Program-made: the position numbers and the translations under genes
The notes under the pieces: model-generated
Databases searched by the model: none
Told to the model about the DNA's origin: nothing
What the model saw: the letters and a program-made list of their open reading frames with translations, nothing else
In this document: positions 61,901 through 64,000 of the stretch, piece after piece
Layout of the letters: each line of letters begins with the position of its first letter
Numbering within the stretch: the stretch's first letter is position 1
Origin: Flavobacterium gyeonganense
Lineage (GTDB): Bacteria > Bacteroidota > Bacteroidia > Flavobacteriales > Flavobacteriaceae
DNA: 64,000 nucleotides
Direction of reading: 5' to 3'
NCBI RefSeq assembly: GCF_029625295.1
Contig: NZ_CP121112.1
Span: 806,001-870,000, forward strand

Positions 61901-64000
61901 GAATTCCGTTTTTAACTTGTTTGTCTTTCGAAAGAAAGAATTCAACCTTTGATCCTTTGGTAAAAGAAGCAAATCCCTGATTGGTTACCGTCACATCGAT
62001 TTCGATATTTTCACCTCCGCCCGTTTCAGTTACCGTATTTACGGTACTAATGATAGCGTCAGGCTTATTTTGATCTGTAACTAATATCCACGAAAAACCA
62101 GATGCAAAACTGTCGGCTTCGGCTGCTAAACGCACTGTTTGATCTCCTGTTTTTGTAACATCTATTTTAGTGCTTATCCAAACTTCTACACTTTCACTCC
62201 CAACCGGAATTGTTACCGTTGCAGGCATCGTCACAATCGTTGGTGAATCGCTCGACAGTTGTACCAAAATCGCTTTTGATGTGTCGACAGTATTTCTGGC
62301 AACTGTAATTTTGGCCACATTCTCTGCCCCTGCTTTTACCGTTGAAGGATTTGCTTTCAGGATTAAAGTTGGCCCATTACTGTCAAGAATAGTGATATTT
62401 TTGCTGATTGTACTTCCGTTGCTTCCAGCTGGAACAGTACAATCACACGATGCAATATACACCTCAGCGGTAACGTTTACTGTTTTTGTGCCGTCTACAA
62501 TTCCATTATTTATCGCACCGATATTAAATTTTTTCTGATTTACATTGGCAGGAAAATCAATAACCTCAGGCAAAATCAAGGCGTTTACAATACTTGGTTT
62601 TAAACGAATATTGGTCGCAATATCCGATTTATCTACACGTTTTATTGTCGCATAAGTCGCATAAACGCCATCGGCTTTAGATATTGTTGTTGGACTTATT
62701 TCCAATTCAAAAATCGGAATATTTGAACTTTTTAAGACAACTTCTGTATTTCCTGCCTGAAAACCTTCAGCTCTCAAAGTCAATTTTCCAGTTACCGTGG
62801 CTTCAGGAATTTTATTATTTTTTACAGTTATATCGAAAGAAACTGTTTTGCTTCCCGCAGGAAGTACAATTTCCGTCGGAACAATCCAACGTGAATTCTG
62901 ATCTGCCGAAATCGTAAATTTTGCATCAGTACTTTTTGCAAAATCACTTTCCAATGTGACCGTAATAACATCACCATCTGTTGCTGAAACTTTAGAAGGC
63001 GTTAACGTTATTACCGAAAATTCATTATCAATAATTTCGATATCATCAGAAACTGGTGTATAATCATTTCCTGACAGCGTTAATTTTATAGTTCTGTTTC
63101 CGTCGGTTACCGTATTGTCTGTTGGTTTAATGTAAAAGACAACTGATGATTGATCTTTTGCAATTTTTACCGCTGCATCAAATCCCAATTGACCCAATTG
63201 AGATGCTACAATATCATAATTTTTATCCGTGCTTCTGTCGCCGCTCTGGGTTAAGGTTGCACGGATAACTTCTGTAGAATTTTCTGCAATACTTTTCTTG
63301 TCCAACGTCAAAAAAAGTACTTTTTCCAATACAATAGCATTAGCCGCCGTAATCTTGTTATTTGCTTTTAAACTTTCTGGTTCTTTTACCGAAGTATTGG
63401 CAATAAGATTGATTCTGACTTTTACATTTCCATCAATTCCTAAAACTTTAGGCAGAGTAAAAGTTGCATTTCTGCTTACGGATTTCTTTTTGTCTAAATC
63501 CTCATTGTACGAAACCTTTCCCAGATTATATTCTAAACCTGTAGCATCAGATACTATGCTTACTTGTTCTATCCATCCGCCAGAGGCAATTTTTTCTCCA
63601 ATATTATCAACGCTCCACGCAACCGTAATTTTTCCTTCGGGAGTAATTTTTGTATCGTTTGACGTTATGTTTGAAATCGTTAAATCCGGAAATTGCGCTG
63701 TTGCAATTGTTAGTATTCCGTTGGTATGATTTGAACCAATATCAACCGCATTTTTAGAACTCAAAACAACACTCGAAAGACCCAGATTATGGGTTTGCCC
63801 TTCTATATAATTTAATGGAATCTCAATAGGTATTTCTAATAAGGCACCACTGTTTCCTTTAAAAGACTCGCCTGTCAGCGAAAGAATGATAAAGTGATAA
63901 TTTCGCGGATTATTCTTCTCTATATTAACATAAATGGCGTGATCGCCTTTTCTGCTTTCGATGATTTTGCTTTCTTTTTCAGAAACCAGTAATCCTTGCG
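55911..64000 (-). CDS. Giant T9SS type A surface protein with CARDB, Calx-beta-like and Ig-like domains (5' end outside window)
   Basis: About 2,690 residues are visible and the frame is open to the window edge. A TTG at 63764 is only internal. Order from the visible N-terminus: a CARDB-like module (PDLTISNITSNDTKI), three or four Calx-beta-like modules (SVITLTPSKVSATDGDVITV), a second CARDB (PDAIISTVNTVTETGG) and Ig-like and carboxypeptidase-regulatory-like modules (GITDDNGIFQTPQIPEGYYT). Then comes a Gly/Cys-rich hydrophobic block of about 75 residues (plus strand about 59735-59955) with a helical region after it. Several SwmB-like beta modules follow. The end is a type A sorting domain (LIVSPVPNNGTFTLALS, LTIYDVNGRAVYQ, GMYYLIMYNSEKTYKVKFLI). 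Adhesion is likely but unproven. Confidence 0.85.
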   Translation of the reverse strand, partial: QGLLVSEKESKIIESRKGDHAIYVNIEKNNPRNYHFIILSLTGESFKGNSGALLEIPIEIPLNYIEGQTHNLGLSSVVLSSKNAVDIGSNHTNGILTIATAQFPDLTISNITSNDTKITPEGKITVAWSVDNIGEKIASGGWIEQVSIVSDATGLEYNLGKVSYNEDLDKKKSVSRNATFTLPKVLGIDGNVKVRINLIANTSVKEPESLKANNKITAANAIVLEKVLFLTLDKKSIAENSTEVIRATLTQSGDRSTDKNYDIVASQLGQLGFDAAVKIAKDQSSVVFYIKPTDNTVTDGNRTIKLTLSGNDYTPVSDDIEIIDNEFSVITLTPSKVSATDGDVITVTLESDFAKSTDAKFTISADQNSRWIVPTEIVLPAGSKTVSFDITVKNNKIPEATVTGKLTLRAEGFQAGNTEVVLKSSNIPIFELEISPTTISKADGVYATYATIKRVDKSDIATNIRLKPSIVNALILPEVIDFPANVNQKKFNIGAINNGIVDGTKTVNVTAEVYIASCDCTVPAGSNGSTISKNITILDSNGPTLILKANPSTVKAGAENVAKITVARNTVDTSKAILVQLSSDSPTIVTMPATVTIPVGSESVEVWISTKIDVTKTGDQTVRLAAEADSFASGFSWILVTDQNKPDAIISTVNTVTETGGGENIEIDVTVTNQGFASFTKGSKVEFFLSKDKQVKNGILLSSIDVINDIESGKNIELKQLVKLPQQAGNYFIIATVNRDQKLNELSLTNNETFASIKLHASYSATAVVTKTVYKSAETVHITGSAKMLNNSVAANKEIEITIANGTFVRSFIVKTNTSGNFAYDFEPLEAESGHYALSAGYPGTVNPTQAEFDIIGFEWMNKPTDFLKWDVVTQTPYKGEFRLKNNSKTALTNIKIALPADAGFTIQTDPLTLSAGQESVLSYTILTDKASAEQKYYNINFTISSDEGAKLAGLAFYHCKAQSAKLIANPVSINTTMIKGTSRYYELSVSNSGGVNAENVKIELPKLDWMKLKSPSVIEKIAPNEVVKIILELAPTDKQQLNVPLFGSLALNPSNGGGISIPFKIEPVSESTGSLLIDVVDEYTYNTEKAPHLKGAKVVVRHPFSGVILAEGITDDNGIFQTPQIPEGYYTVTVTADKHDTYQNNLLIDPGKVTTQKVFISYQAVSYEWVVKPTEIEDQYQSDLVVKFETNVPKPVIVIDIDNPVLDLNVGESRMSYVTVTNHGLIALSNVKVNIDSQGDFNFKLMIEKFDVLNPKTSIIIPVLITRPVSSSKSASANQTCSYNLITKGTYVCETEQDIAAFKPYYVLTCSTPSAPTTGGGSPNFNGGGFGPLIPIGNAFGNIITALPTVCDNPCITSVIGMVFGCVPVPALNVAGCLLGLATVNGDGVNQAIALGGCIPGPPGCIFGMVSVLKTCIYDVVSSGKSANNSFLDTMYNDFYIMDNAQNALTNRLKAYLGNDRILQSTYFHAFMKEVSISLDAQKDFTVADVARIKANLSGSDITNQEIDNFCSRWNKTVEAWNKGIKIPNVQYPDIINKNDIEEYDRTRKILIDHYQKRGFVSAEEMYNKDMADIKEYTDEAASKSSVCATVTVKFSQKVTMTREAFEGTLTMNNGSSGNTIKDINLDLLIRDEAGNDMTHLFQINKDAFLSGTGLVGPQSSKAGTVIFIPTKEAAPTVSKSYSFGGTLSYTDPGTGDKVTVQLFPVTLEVNPSPDLVMHYFMQRDILGDDPLTDKVEPIVPAEMALLIKNEGYGIAKNVQVESVQPEIIENKKGLLIDFEIVGSNFNNEPKQLGLLNVDFGNIEPQKNALGQWWFTSSLLGHFVEYDLQIKHLSSYGNKNLSLIKASYVHELIKSVKAYQAGHDNVGDFLVNDIADTKDTPDAIYYSNGDSDEVYKVNTGTVSNVISPSQLTTTLTVNSSKTGWNYGNLADPGSDRYKLERVVRISDNLELPLQNFWQTFITLKDGLEPKYENNLHFLDKISGLEKYTLYYTPINTNIPKVISFGNIPSTTTKALESVQVNFNKAIDPNTFTSQNITLIHQGKKLAFDDSLIGKVNDSTFVLNTKTIAIASGYYELTVQCAGIKDPEGNEGNEGKSVSWIQIIGELGIVQFKNDQTQSQSLNSVEILFNKPVKPAQFTKDKLKLNGNTLDNISIVTDDNLKYTIVGLSEYNKENGDYELTVDLPSIKAEDNTQGLIVQSHNWKVDILLPEVKSFVPQYQGAVNSQNVTEMLITLNKPLNTFDKNWVSLFKGSVNLNAIVNVTKQDDLHYAISGLGEYTQTAGGYKIVIDQSNFVDLSGNFGSGASSTNWTVKFDKPLAPINLRITPDRGISTSDNITSGNDLQIALTTVENKQNVELYVITPQSRILVSKQYQETPKEIFIPINGYSGKNTFEAITYDEFGNSSDAVRIEAYLDNVDLGAAISPLSLNNSCSETDGLAITFDSEITVSVFTKDALVVKKGGISVSNEKLTLTKISDKEFEVSGIEKLSGDHTFGIDLSKLNKKSSGLQGKGIVYKNVESSAIISAVINGDLIITEANSITTYTATQNLSGYEWNVTGGEIVEQKSNTVTIKWKDKGIQNLSLSYSTSASCSKTISIEVKVDATLSIDTPVDSKNGLIVSPVPNNGTFTLALSGNEGFFKLTIYDVNGRAVYQQDKVELSDSIKSTIHTNLKSSGMYYLIMYNSEKTYKVKFLIK

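Noticed and set aside
62170..62538. 122-codon plus-strand ORF inside the giant gene
   Set aside because: It is the antisense image of beta-rich coding sequence; no start signal, promoter or recognisable domain.
1..64000. tRNA, rRNA, phage genes, integrases, toxin-antitoxin pairs and restriction genes
   Set aside because: None were found on reading both strands; the variable region is explained by a capsule locus rather than a mobile element.

Overview
The window comes from an AT-rich member of the Bacteroidetes, most likely Flavobacterium or a close relative. The evidence is type IX secretion (T9SS) sorting domains of both kinds, bacillithiol synthesis (bshC), a DUF4295 gene beside rpmG and rpmB, many flavobacterial-type lipoproteins, and promoters of the Bacteroidetes form TTTG-N18/19-TAnnTTT(G/A) at several gene starts. 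No phage, integrase, IS element, CRISPR array, rRNA or tRNA was found. Layout: 1-9.6 kb holds an SGNH esterase cut by the window edge, cell-wall enzymes (NlpC/P60, L,D-transpeptidase), a DUF1573 protein, a two-component pair, a GIY-YIG protein, a metallo-hydrolase and a B12-binding radical SAM protein. 9.7-13.8 kb is one T9SS type B surface protein with SBBP and Ig-like repeats. 13.8-16.8 kb is a minus-strand RNA-repair cluster (rtcB, prfH, a TPR gene) preceded by a small promoter/sORF/terminator unit. 17-33 kb is mainly housekeeping: an MFS transporter, bshC, an acyltransferase, ndk, a DciA-like gene, lipoproteins, ftsY, ribosomal proteins L33 and L28, cinA, an Hpt protein, a FAH hydrolase, an exonuclease and a lipoyl E2. 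31.9-53.5 kb is a Wzx/Wzy-type capsule or exopolysaccharide locus on the minus strand, with a divergent PHP-type tyrosine phosphatase at its export end. It runs from GDP-fucose supply (gmd, fcl) and a nucleotidyltransferase through flippase, glycosyltransferases, acyltransferases and polymerase to the initiating transferase and the Wza/Wzc export proteins. 53.5-64 kb holds a beta-barrel protein, a secreted protein and the last ~2,690 residues of a giant T9SS type A surface protein. The most important caution for a reader concerns reading frames. Seven genes, including the normally essential ftsY, are each split by a single frameshift at a short A/T homopolymer, and adding one base restores each one. 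All seven errors go the same way, which looks more like under-called homopolymers in the assembly than seven real pseudogenes. The affected genes are annotated at full length with the break position stated. Beyond that, the most interesting items are the RNA-repair operon with its possible leader RNA, a remnant of a deleted gene behind the flippase, several families of intergenic palindromic repeats (one of them inside a coding sequence), an archaemetzincin exported as a lipoprotein, and the Cys/Gly-rich hydrophobic core of the giant surface protein.
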